From: Gammaproteobacteria bacterium
GTDB taxonomy: Bacteria; Pseudomonadota; Gammaproteobacteria; Xanthomonadales; Xanthomonadaceae
DNA length: 64,000 bases
Direction of reading: 5' to 3'
Assembly: GCA_025352045.1 (NCBI GenBank)
Contig: JANXUD010000026.1
Coordinates: forward strand, 27,974-91,973
The translations under genes were made by a program, and so were the position numbers. This document shows, in pieces, positions 1 through 7,559 of this stretch. Every line of letters begins with the position of its first letter. The first letter of the stretch is position 1. Below the pieces are notes generated by a model. It did not search any database. It was given only the letters and a program-made list of their open reading frames with translations, and was not told the DNA's origin.

Positions 1-1321
1 GTACTGGCTCGCGACCTCGGGCCTGCCGGCGCGCATGACGACGCTGTGGTTGGCGCTGCCGGCGATGGCCACCTTGTGGTGCCTGCTGTGCCTGCAGTCG
101 CGCCTGTCGCCGACGCCGCCCACGCGACTCGCGCAGGCTGTGCTTGCGGCGCTCGCCTTCTCCGGCGCTGCGGCCTGGTCCACCTTCGCGTCGAGCATGG
201 ACGATGGCTTCGTCGCGGCCGGCATCGCGCTGGCGCTGTGCTTCGTCGTCGATGCGCCGGAGCGCCGGGGGTCGACCGCCTGGGCACTGGCCGGCCTGGC
301 GGCCGGCGCCACCGCGGGGCTCAAGCTGAGCGCGGCCATCTACTGCGTCGCACTGGCGGTGGCCGCCCTGCCCGGCGGCGGTCCGCGCGACAAGGCCGCG
401 CGCGTGCTGCCGCTCGCGCTGGGCGGATTGGCGGGATTCACGCTCAGCTATGGCTGGTGGGGCTGGCGCATGGCCGCCGAGTTCGGCAATCCGGTGTTTC
501 CCTACTTCAACCAGTGGTTCCATTCCCGGGCCGCCCTGCCGCTGGATTTCGCCGACGCGCGCTTCCGCCCGCACTCCGTCGGCGATGCGCTGCTGGCGCC
601 CGTGCACCTGCTGCGCAACAGCCGCCTGTTTTCCGAACTCACCCTGCGCGATCCCCGCCTGCTCTGTGCGTTGCTGGCGTTTCCGATCCTGGGCTGGCGC
701 GCGCCAGCGGGCGGCCTGCGCACCCTGGCCGTGTTCGTGGTCGCCGCCTTCGCCTGCTGGATCGCGCAATACGGCATCTACCGTTACGCGATCGTGCTGG
801 AAGTCCTCGGGGCGCTGGGCCTGGTGCTCGCCTTGCAGCGCGTGCCCGGCAAGCACAGCGTCACCGTGGCCCTGGTGCTTGCCTTCGTCCTGGTCTCGGC
901 CGATACCCGCCGCCCGCACTGGGGGCGCGATGCCACCGGGACAGTCGCGGGACTGCGTGCACCATCCCTGGGCAGCGATGCACTGGTGGTGACCGCCAGC
1001 GACGCGCCACTGGCCTATCTCGCGCTGGGACTGCCCGCGCAGGTGCCCCTGGTCGGGCTGGCGAACAATTTCATGCAGCCGGACCGATGCACGGCCTTGC
1101 AGTCGCGCGCCGCGCACCTGCTTGCATCCCATGCAGGGCCGATGTGGTTGCTCTCTGCGGATGCGCCAGCGCCGGCGGACCTGGCCATGCTGCACCGGGC
1201 CTATGGCTTCGATGTCGCTGGTCCCTGCGTGGACTATCCCAATCCACTCGCGGCTGCGCGCCTGTGTCCCTTGCGCCGGGTGGGGCCGGTGCGCACGGAG
1301 TGCACGCCTCAGGCGCGATAG
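1..1321 (+). CDS. Multi-pass membrane protein, 5' end outside window (partial)
   Basis: The reading frame is open from the first complete codon of the window (TAC at 2) to TAG at 1319-1321, so the true start lies upstream. An internal ATG at 35 would give 428 aa. The visible product has many hydrophobic segments separated by short Arg-rich loops, then a soluble-looking tail of about 110 residues. This layout resembles the integral-membrane glycosyltransferase or polymerase-like proteins of polysaccharide loci. I see no diagnostic motif, so the function is unassigned. It converges with the GtrA-like gene on the other strand, overlapping its stop codon by 13 bases. Its position next to glycosyltransferases supports a glycan role only by association. 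Confidence 0.75.
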   Translation, partial: YWLATSGLPARMTTLWLALPAMATLWCLLCLQSRLSPTPPTRLAQAVLAALAFSGAAAWSTFASSMDDGFVAAGIALALCFVVDAPERRGSTAWALAGLAAGATAGLKLSAAIYCVALAVAALPGGGPRDKAARVLPLALGGLAGFTLSYGWWGWRMAAEFGNPVFPYFNQWFHSRAALPLDFADARFRPHSVGDALLAPVHLLRNSRLFSELTLRDPRLLCALLAFPILGWRAPAGGLRTLAVFVVAAFACWIAQYGIYRYAIVLEVLGALGLVLALQRVPGKHSVTVALVLAFVLVSADTRRPHWGRDATGTVAGLRAPSLGSDALVVTASDAPLAYLALGLPAQVPLVGLANNFMQPDRCTALQSRAAHLLASHAGPMWLLSADAPAPADLAMLHRAYGFDVAGPCVDYPNPLAAARLCPLRRVGPVRTECTPQAR

Positions 1322-1734
1322 ACGAAGCGCCGCGCGGCCAGGTAATTGAACACCATCGCGCCGAGCGATCCCATCGCCAGCGGCAGCAACTGCGCCGAAC
1401 CCCGGCCCAGCCCGGCACGCACGGCGACGTAGAAGATCGCGAAGTTCAACGCGATGCCGATCGACTGCATTCCGAAATGCCGCAGGTATTCATCGCGCTT
1501 TCGATGCACGCTGTCGCCCGTGCGGAAGACATAGTGCCGGTTCAGCAGCCAGGTGACGCCAGTTGCCGGCAGGAAGGCCAGCGCGCGAGCCGGGAATACC
1601 GGGATGCCGAGCACCTGCGTTGCCAGCAGGAAAAGCAGCGCATCGGTCGCGAAGCCGGCGCAGCCGACGAGGGCGAAGCCGAGCGGTTGCCGAAGGCGCG
1701 GCGCCAGCCCGTTCACCCACGGCGCCCGGCTCAT
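1309..1734 (-). CDS. GtrA-like membrane protein
   Basis: This 141-aa protein has four predicted hydrophobic helices. The pattern near the N-terminus (QPLGFALVGCAGFATDALLF) and the phrase LLNRHYVFRT are typical of the GtrA family. Family members are thought to help translocate undecaprenyl-phosphate-linked sugars across the inner membrane, usually beside a GT2 polyprenyl-phosphate glycosyltransferase. That arrangement holds here: its ATG at 1734 overlaps the stop of the upstream GT2 gene (ATGA), so the two are probably translated together. A second GtrA-like gene lies at 3534. The substrate is unknown. Confidence 0.85.
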   Translation of the reverse strand: MSRAPWVNGLAPRLRQPLGFALVGCAGFATDALLFLLATQVLGIPVFPARALAFLPATGVTWLLNRHYVFRTGDSVHRKRDEYLRHFGMQSIGIALNFAIFYVAVRAGLGRGSAQLLPLAMGSLGAMVFNYLAARRFVYRA

Positions 1735-2681
1735 CCCCGGTCCAGCGTACGCAACTCGTGGTTGACCCGCTGCTGGTGCGCGACGCTGTCGAGGATCAGC
1801 CCCACCGCGGCCAGCAGCACCGCGACGATCACCGACGCCGCGGCCAGTACCGCCAGCGGCACGTGGTAGATGTAGCGGTAGCGCACCCAGTCATCGAACA
1901 CCGGCACGCCGGCGGCGAGGCCGAAGGCAAGCATGGCCAGCGATAGCACGCCGAAGAACAGCAGCGGCCGGTAGTAGCGCAGCACCTGCGCGATCACGAA
2001 CAGCACCCGGGCCCCGTCGCGGAAGGTGTTCAATTTCGAACTGCTGCCCGCGGGCCGGTCCCGGTAGGCGATCGGCACCTCGACGATGCGCATGCGCTTG
2101 TCCAGGGCGTGCAGGCTCAGGTCCGTCTCCAGCTCGAAGCCCTCGACCAGCACCGGGTAACCCTTGGCAAAGCGACGGCTGAAGGCGCGATAGCCGCTCA
2201 TGATGTCGGCCAGCTGCGCATGGAACAGGCTGTTGACCAGCGCCCGCACCAGGCCATTGCCGGCGCCATGCCAGGCGCGCTTGTTCTCGGCCGCGTAGTG
2301 GCCGCCGGAAATGCGGTCGCCGACCACCATGTCCGCATCGCCGGCGAGGATGGGCGCGAGCAGGTCGCGGGCACGATCGGCAGGATAGGTCGAGTCGGCA
2401 TCGGACATCAGGTAGGCGTCGGCATCGACCTCGAGGAAGCCTCGCCGGACCGCGTTGCCCTTGCCGGGACGCGACTCGGACAGGACGCCGCCGGCGCAGC
2501 CGAGCGCGGCCAGGGTGCGTCGGGCGAGTTCCCCGGTGCCGTCATTGGAGCGGTTGTCGATCACCCACAGGGCGGCATCCGGCAGGGCCGCGTGGAAGGC
2601 GCGCAAGCTCGCCTCGATCGTCTGCGCCTCGTCGTAGGCGGGCAGCAGGACGGCGATGCGGGGCGGGGTTGGCGGGTCCAT
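1731..2681 (-). CDS. Family 2 glycosyltransferase, polyprenyl-phosphate type
   Basis: The product has 316 aa. The GT-A domain starts at once (IAVLLPAYDEAQTIEASL), with VIDNRSNDGTG and the metal-binding stretch LMSDADSTYP. The C-terminus (about residues 215-310) contains two hydrophobic segments, as in the dolichol-phosphate-mannose synthase/GtrB-like subfamily that loads a sugar onto a polyprenyl phosphate. I chose the ATG at 2681 because the GT2 fold begins a few residues later. An in-frame ATG at 2792 would add an unrelated Arg-rich leader. It is coupled to the GtrA-like gene by an ATGA overlap, so the pair probably forms and flips one lipid-linked sugar. The sugar cannot be read from sequence. 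Confidence 0.88.
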   Translation of the reverse strand: MDPPTPPRIAVLLPAYDEAQTIEASLRAFHAALPDAALWVIDNRSNDGTGELARRTLAALGCAGGVLSESRPGKGNAVRRGFLEVDADAYLMSDADSTYPADRARDLLAPILAGDADMVVGDRISGGHYAAENKRAWHGAGNGLVRALVNSLFHAQLADIMSGYRAFSRRFAKGYPVLVEGFELETDLSLHALDKRMRIVEVPIAYRDRPAGSSSKLNTFRDGARVLFVIAQVLRYYRPLLFFGVLSLAMLAFGLAAGVPVFDDWVRYRYIYHVPLAVLAAASVIVAVLLAAVGLILDSVAHQQRVNHELRTLDRG

Positions 2682-2865
2682 TGCTGAATGGTACCGAATC
2701 CCGACTTTGGCGGTCGCGCCGGAATCGGGCCGGGCAGGAGTGCAGGCCAGGTCGCGTTTCCATCGGCGCGATGGCGGCGAACCGGGACGCAAGCGCCCGG
2801 CGCCGGTAAACTACGCCGCCAGCGTCCGGCACTCCGGGCGCGGTGTTCAGCAACGGGAGTAGTGC

Positions 2866-3537
2866 GTGCAGGAGTCTGGCAGCAACATGGAAGTGCTGTA
2901 CGCGAAGCGGTTCCCGGAAGCGGAGCTGCGCATGAAGCAGGACGTGTGGCAGGTGCTGTGCACGCGCTTCTTCAGCAAGTTCGTCAAGCCGACCGATACG
3001 GTCGTGGACATCGGCGCGGGCTATTGCGAGTTCATCAACAACATCCACGCGGCCAGGAAGATCGCCGTGGACCTGAACCCCGACGTGCGCCGCTTCGCCG
3101 GCGCCGACGTCGAGGTCATCAACGATTCCTGCACGGCGATGGTGCACCTGGAATCGGGCAGCGCCGACGTGGTGTTCATGAGCAATTTCCTCGAGCACCT
3201 GCCGAACAAGGACCTGGTGCTGCAGACCTTCCGCGAGTCCTTCCGCGTGCTGCGCACTGGCGGGCGCGTGATCATCCTGCAGCCCAACATCCGCTTCGTT
3301 CCCGGCGAGTACTGGGACTTCTTCGACCACCACACGCCGCTGACCGAGCGCAGCCTGGTCGAGGGCCTGCAGCTGGCGGGCTTCACCCCGACCGAGGTCA
3401 TCGCGCGCTTCCTCCCGTACACCACCAAGAGCCGGCTGCCGAAGGCCCCCTGGACGGTGGCGCTGTACCTGGCGATGCCCTTCGTCTGGCCGCTGTTCGG
3501 CAAGCAGTCCCTGGTGGTCGCACGGAAGGACGCTTGA
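2866..3537 (+). CDS. Class I SAM-dependent methyltransferase
   Basis: The product has 223 aa. Motif I is TVVDIGAGYCEFINNI, followed by an acidic strand end (IAVDLNPD) and later VVFMSNFLEHLPNKD, the usual Methyltransf_11-like layout. The start is GTG at 2866, six bases after a GGGAG ribosome binding site. An ATG at 2887 is an alternative that would still keep motif I. It is the first gene of the rightward run that includes the arabinose-type lipid donor genes, and its stop overlaps the next start (TTGA). A role in methylating a glycan residue is inferred from this context. The acceptor is unknown. Confidence 0.85.
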   Translation: MQESGSNMEVLYAKRFPEAELRMKQDVWQVLCTRFFSKFVKPTDTVVDIGAGYCEFINNIHAARKIAVDLNPDVRRFAGADVEVINDSCTAMVHLESGSADVVFMSNFLEHLPNKDLVLQTFRESFRVLRTGGRVIILQPNIRFVPGEYWDFFDHHTPLTERSLVEGLQLAGFTPTEVIARFLPYTTKSRLPKAPWTVALYLAMPFVWPLFGKQSLVVARKDA

Positions 3538-3947
3538 TCTCCTACGCGCGCAGCATCGCCGGGCAACAGTTCTTCCGCTTCCTGCTGGCCGGCGGCCTGG
3601 CCGCGGCGGTCAATTTCGGCACCCGCATCGTCCTGAGCCTGTGGCTGGACTACGCGCTTGCGATCACCCTCGCGTATGCGGTGGGCATCTGCACTGCGTT
3701 CCTGCTCAACCGGCGCTTCGTGTTCCAGCAGAGCCTGAACAGCACGCGCACGCAGTTCACCTGGTTCGTGGTGATCAACATCGTCGCCTTCGTGCAGACC
3801 ATCCTGGTCAGCCTCGGGCTGGCGCGCTACCTGTTCCCCGCAATCGGCCTCGTGCACGGCGCCGAGACGATCGCCCACGCGATTGGCATCGCGACGCCGG
3901 TGCTGACCAGCTACCTGGGGCACCGCAAATTCTCGTTCCGACACTGA
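3534..3947 (+). CDS. GtrA-like membrane protein (second copy)
   Basis: The 137-aa product has a GtrA signature (FFRFLLAGGLAAAVNFGTRI, LLNRRFVFQQ) and four hydrophobic segments. I placed the start at TTG 3534, which overlaps the methyltransferase stop (TTGA). The family pattern begins only about eight residues later, so little can be missing. It lies just ahead of the HAD-UbiA gene. A role in moving the polyprenyl-phosphate-sugar made by the next genes to the periplasmic face is a reasonable inference, because the downstream GT-C enzyme would need it there. It is distinct from the copy at 1309-1734. Confidence 0.85.
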   Translation: MISYARSIAGQQFFRFLLAGGLAAAVNFGTRIVLSLWLDYALAITLAYAVGICTAFLLNRRFVFQQSLNSTRTQFTWFVVINIVAFVQTILVSLGLARYLFPAIGLVHGAETIAHAIGIATPVLTSYLGHRKFSFRH

Positions 3948-3995
3948 GCCGACGGCCGGCCTGCCCGGCCGCTGGAAGAAGCCATATGGCGCCCA

Positions 3996-5474
3996 ATGCC
4001 CATGCACGACACCCCCACTGACCCGCCGCCCGGCACCCTGCCCGCCCCGCCCTTCGCGAAGACCGGGGTCCCGCTGGCCGTGGACCTGGACGGTTCGCTG
4101 CTGAAGAGCGACCTGCTGCTGGAATCCGCGCTGGCGCTGCTCGGGGCCAATCCCTGGCTGCTGTTCCTGTTCCCGGCCTGGCTGCTGCAGGGCAAGGCGG
4201 CGTTGAAACAGCAGATCGCCCGGCGCGTGGACCTCGACATGGCCAGCCTGCCCTGGGACGAGCGCGTGCTCGCCCTGGCCCGCGACGCGGCCGCGTCGCG
4301 GGAGGTGGTGTTGTGCACGGCCTCCGACGCGCGGCTGGCCGAGGCGGCGGCCGCGCACCTGGGTGTCTTCGACGCAGTGCTGGCCAGCGATGGCCGGCGC
4401 AACCTGTCCGGCGACGGCAAGCGCGACCTGCTGGTGGAACGCTACGGCGAGGCGGGCTTCGACTACGTGGGCAACGCGGCGGTGGACCTGCGCGTGTGGC
4501 GGCACGCCCGGCGCGCCATCGTGGTCAATGCGCCGGAATCGCTGGCGCGCGCGGCGGCGCAGGTGTGCACCGTCGAGGCGCACCTGCCGGCGCGGGGCCG
4601 CACGCCCGGAGCCTGGCTGAAGGCACTGCGCCTGCACCAGTGGCTGAAGAACGTCCTGCTGTTCGTGCCGCTGCTGGCGGCACACCGCCTCGCGGAACCA
4701 ACCATCCTGATGGACGGGGTCCTCGGCTTCCTCGCCTTCGGCATCTGCGCATCGTCGGTCTACCTGCTCAACGACCTGCTCGACCTGCAGTCGGATCGCC
4801 ACCATCCGTCCAAGCGGCGTCGACCGTTCGCCTCCGGCGCCCTCCCGCTGGTGCAGGGTGCGCTGCTTTCGCCGATCCTGACCGTGGCCGCCTTCGTGCT
4901 GGCCTACTGGATCTCCCCGCTGTTCGCCGGCGCGCTGGGGATCTATTTCGCACTCACGCTGGCCTACTCGTTCCGTCTCAAGAAGCGCGTGATGGTGGAC
5001 GTGATGGTGCTGGCGGGCCTGTATACGCTGCGCATCATCGCCGGCGCCGTGCTGCTGGGCGCGGCGCCGTCGTTCTGGCTGCTGGCCTTCTCGGTGTTCC
5101 TGTTCCTCAGCCTGGCCATGCTCAAGCGCTACGCCGAGCTGCTGGTCCTGCTCGGCCAGGGCAAGTCGCGCACGGCCGGCCGCGGCTACCGGGTGGACGA
5201 TCTTCCGCTGGTGCAGAACCTCGGCACGGCGAGCGGTTACCAGGCGGTTCTGGTGCTCGCGCTTTACATCAACAGCACGGCCAGCGAGGCGCTGTACCAC
5301 CGGCCGCAGGTGTTGTGGCTGCTGTGCCCCCTGCTCCTGTACTGGATCAGCCGCGCCTGGATGATCGCCCACCGCGGCCTGATGCGCGACGACCCGGTGG
5401 TGTTCGCCGCGACCGACCGCGCCAGCCAGCTGATCGCCGTCGCGAGCGCCGCCGTGGCCCTGGCCGCCCTGTGA
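3996..5474 (+). CDS. HAD phosphatase-UbiA prenyltransferase fusion (DPPR synthase-like)
   Basis: The product has 492 aa. The N-terminal 200 residues are a HAD-type phosphatase domain with nucleophile motif VDLDGSLLKSD and late motif YVGNAAVDLRVW. The C-terminal 280 residues are a UbiA-type multi-pass domain with the metal-diphosphate motif NDLLDLQSDRHHPSKRRRP. In mycobacteria the UbiA relative Rv3806c transfers 5-phosphoribose from PRPP to decaprenyl phosphate, and a separate phosphatase then removes the 5-phosphate. The fused HAD domain could do the second step, and this is inference. The next two genes encode DprE1-like and DprE2-like proteins, which complete the path to polyprenyl-phospho-arabinose. 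The stop overlaps the next start (GTGA). Confidence 0.88.
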   Translation: MPMHDTPTDPPPGTLPAPPFAKTGVPLAVDLDGSLLKSDLLLESALALLGANPWLLFLFPAWLLQGKAALKQQIARRVDLDMASLPWDERVLALARDAAASREVVLCTASDARLAEAAAAHLGVFDAVLASDGRRNLSGDGKRDLLVERYGEAGFDYVGNAAVDLRVWRHARRAIVVNAPESLARAAAQVCTVEAHLPARGRTPGAWLKALRLHQWLKNVLLFVPLLAAHRLAEPTILMDGVLGFLAFGICASSVYLLNDLLDLQSDRHHPSKRRRPFASGALPLVQGALLSPILTVAAFVLAYWISPLFAGALGIYFALTLAYSFRLKKRVMVDVMVLAGLYTLRIIAGAVLLGAAPSFWLLAFSVFLFLSLAMLKRYAELLVLLGQGKSRTAGRGYRVDDLPLVQNLGTASGYQAVLVLALYINSTASEALYHRPQVLWLLCPLLLYWISRAWMIAHRGLMRDDPVVFAATDRASQLIAVASAAVALAAL

Positions 5475-6793
5475 GCCAGGCAGCGGCTGCCGCGGCGGGG
5501 GCCCGGGTCGAAGCCTGGGGTCGCCTGGATTGCCAGCCCCACGCGATCGTGCCGCTGTACGACCCCGTGCAGGCCGCCCGTGCCGTCCGCCTTGCCCTGC
5601 CCGGCCTTGCCCACGGCATGGGGCGCAGCTACGGCGACCAGGGCCTGAACCCGGGTGGCACCCTGTGGATGACGCGCGGCCTGGACCGTTTCATCGCCTT
5701 CGATCCCGGCACCGGCGAGCTCAGCTGCGAGGCGGGCGTGCTGCTGCGCGACGTCCAGCGCGTGATGCGGCCGCAGGGCTGGAAGCTGCCCGTCACCCCC
5801 GGCACCCAGCTGGTGACCGTCGGCGGCGCCATCGCCAACGACATCCACGGCAAGAACCACCACGTGCGCGGGACCTTCGGCGACCACGTGGCGGGCATCG
5901 AACTGTTGCGCACCGACGGCGAACGGATCGACTGCAGCCGCGAACAGGCGCCGGACTGGTTCGCCGCGACGGTCGGCGGCATGGGCCTCACCGGCCTGGT
6001 AGCCACGGCCCGCCTCCGCCTCGCGCGCACGGCCGGGCCCTGGATGGACGTCGAGACCCTGCCCTTCGCGACGGTGGACGAATTCTTCGCGCTCGCCGAC
6101 GCGTCCGAGCGCGACTGGGAACACACCGTCGCCTGGGTGGATTGCATCGGCCCGCGGCGGGGCCGCGGCATCTTCACCCGCGCGATCGAGGCGGCCGACC
6201 AGTCCGGGGCGGCGCCGGCGCCCCGCCGGCGCGCGATCCCGCTGGTGCCGCCGATGTCGCTGGTGAACGGCCTGAGCCTGCGCGCGTTCAATGCCCTGTA
6301 CTTCGGCCTCAACCGCCAGCGTGCCGGGCGTTCGCGCCAGTTCGTCGATGCCTTCGCCTACCCGCTCGATTCGATCGGCAACTGGAACCGGATGTACGGG
6401 CCGCGCGGCTTCTTCCAGTACCAGTGCGTGCTGCCGCATGCGGCGCGCGGCCAGGTCGAGGCCGTGCTCGGTGAAATCGCACGCGCGGGCTCGGGATCCT
6501 TCCTCGCCGTGCTCAAGACCTTCGGCGCCGCGACGCCGCCCGGCATGCTGAGCTTCCCGATGCACGGCGTGACCCTTGCGCTGGATTTCCCGAACGCAGG
6601 CGACGCGACCACCTCGCTGATGGCGCGGCTGGACGGCATCGTCGGCGCGGCTGGCGGGCGGCTGTACAACGCGAAGGACGCGCGGATGCCGCGCGCGATG
6701 TTCGAGGCCGGCTATCCGCGCCTCGGCGAATTCCTGCCCTACAGGGACCCGGGCATCAGCTCGGCCATGTCGCGGCGACTACTGGGGAACTGA
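5471..6793 (+). CDS. DprE1-like FAD-dependent oxidase
   Basis: The 440-aa product is an FAD-binding (PCMH-type) oxidoreductase. Key stretches are GMGRSYGDQGLN and IANDIHGKNHHVRGTFGDHV, the latter very close to the FAD-binding histidine region of mycobacterial DprE1. DprE1 oxidises C2 of decaprenylphosphoryl-ribose to a keto intermediate. The start is GTG at 5471, forced by the GTGA overlap with the UbiA stop and by matching domain length. Only two bases separate its stop from the next gene, a DprE2-like reductase, so the pair would epimerise ribose to arabinose. The assignment as D-arabinofuranose synthesis rests on gene order plus similarity. Confidence 0.88.
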   Translation: MSQAAAAAAGARVEAWGRLDCQPHAIVPLYDPVQAARAVRLALPGLAHGMGRSYGDQGLNPGGTLWMTRGLDRFIAFDPGTGELSCEAGVLLRDVQRVMRPQGWKLPVTPGTQLVTVGGAIANDIHGKNHHVRGTFGDHVAGIELLRTDGERIDCSREQAPDWFAATVGGMGLTGLVATARLRLARTAGPWMDVETLPFATVDEFFALADASERDWEHTVAWVDCIGPRRGRGIFTRAIEAADQSGAAPAPRRRAIPLVPPMSLVNGLSLRAFNALYFGLNRQRAGRSRQFVDAFAYPLDSIGNWNRMYGPRGFFQYQCVLPHAARGQVEAVLGEIARAGSGSFLAVLKTFGAATPPGMLSFPMHGVTLALDFPNAGDATTSLMARLDGIVGAAGGRLYNAKDARMPRAMFEAGYPRLGEFLPYRDPGISSAMSRRLLGN

Positions 6794-6794
6794 A

Positions 6795-7559
6795 TTGGAA
6801 GCGCAACGCAAGACCATCCTGATCGTTGGCGCCACCTCCGGCATCGCCGCGCACTGCACGCGGCTGTGGGCCGAGGACCCCGTGCACGATTTCGTCCTGC
6901 TCGGCCGCGATGCCGCGGGCCTGGAACGCAACGCGGCTGACCTGCGCGTGCGCAGCCCGGGCGCGACGGTCCGCATCCGCTTGCTGTCTGCAGCCGACTT
7001 CCTCGATGCAGGCGCGATCACGCGGGCCATCGCCGACGTCGCGACCGCGGCGCCGATCGACATCGCACTGGTCGCGCACGGTTCGCTGCCCGACCAGGGC
7101 GAATGCGAGCGCGACCTGGGTGTCGCGCGCGAGGCGCTGCTGGTGAACGCGGTGTCGCCGGCATTGTTCGCCGAGGCAATCGCCGGCGCGATGGCCGTCG
7201 CCGGCGGCGGCACCCTGGCCGTGCTCGGCTCGGTGGCGGGCGACCGCGGCCGCAAGTCGAACTACGTCTACGGCAGCGCCAAGGGACTGCTCGCGCGCTA
7301 CTGCGAAGGCTTGCAGCACCGCTTCGCCGGCAGCGGCGTGCACGTGGCCTGCATCAAGCCCGGGCCGACGGCGACCGCGATGACCGCGCACCTCGCGGCC
7401 AAGGGCACGCGCCTGGCGCCGGTCGAGGACGTCGCGCGGGCGACGGTCGCGGCGATCGCGCGCCGCGCGCCGGTCGCCTACGTGCCCGGCCAGTGGCGCT
7501 GGATCATGCTGGTCATCCGCCACCTGCCCCGGTTCGTCTTCAACCGGATGGATATCTGA
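6795..7559 (+). CDS. DprE2-like short-chain dehydrogenase/reductase
   Basis: The 254-aa protein has a Rossmann nucleotide motif (ILIVGATSGIAAHC) and the catalytic pair in NYVYGSAKG (YxxxK), preceded by VLGSVAGDRG with the serine. The YVYGSAKG form is characteristic of the DprE2 group, which reduces the 2-keto-pentofuranose made by DprE1 to give polyprenyl-phospho-arabinofuranose. The start is TTG at 6795, one base after the previous stop, and the Rossmann motif follows at residue 9. The TGA overlaps the next ATG by one base. The function is inferred from family and neighbours. Confidence 0.85.
   Translation: MEAQRKTILIVGATSGIAAHCTRLWAEDPVHDFVLLGRDAAGLERNAADLRVRSPGATVRIRLLSAADFLDAGAITRAIADVATAAPIDIALVAHGSLPDQGECERDLGVAREALLVNAVSPALFAEAIAGAMAVAGGGTLAVLGSVAGDRGRKSNYVYGSAKGLLARYCEGLQHRFAGSGVHVACIKPGPTATAMTAHLAAKGTRLAPVEDVARATVAAIARRAPVAYVPGQWRWIMLVIRHLPRFVFNRMDI

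Noticed and set aside
3021-5372. Long open frame (about 780 codons) on the minus strand across the methyltransferase, GtrA and HAD-UbiA genes
   Set aside because: It is antisense to three genes with clear family motifs. The translation is rich in Gln, Arg, His and Ala with no fold pattern, typical of GC-rich shadow frames.
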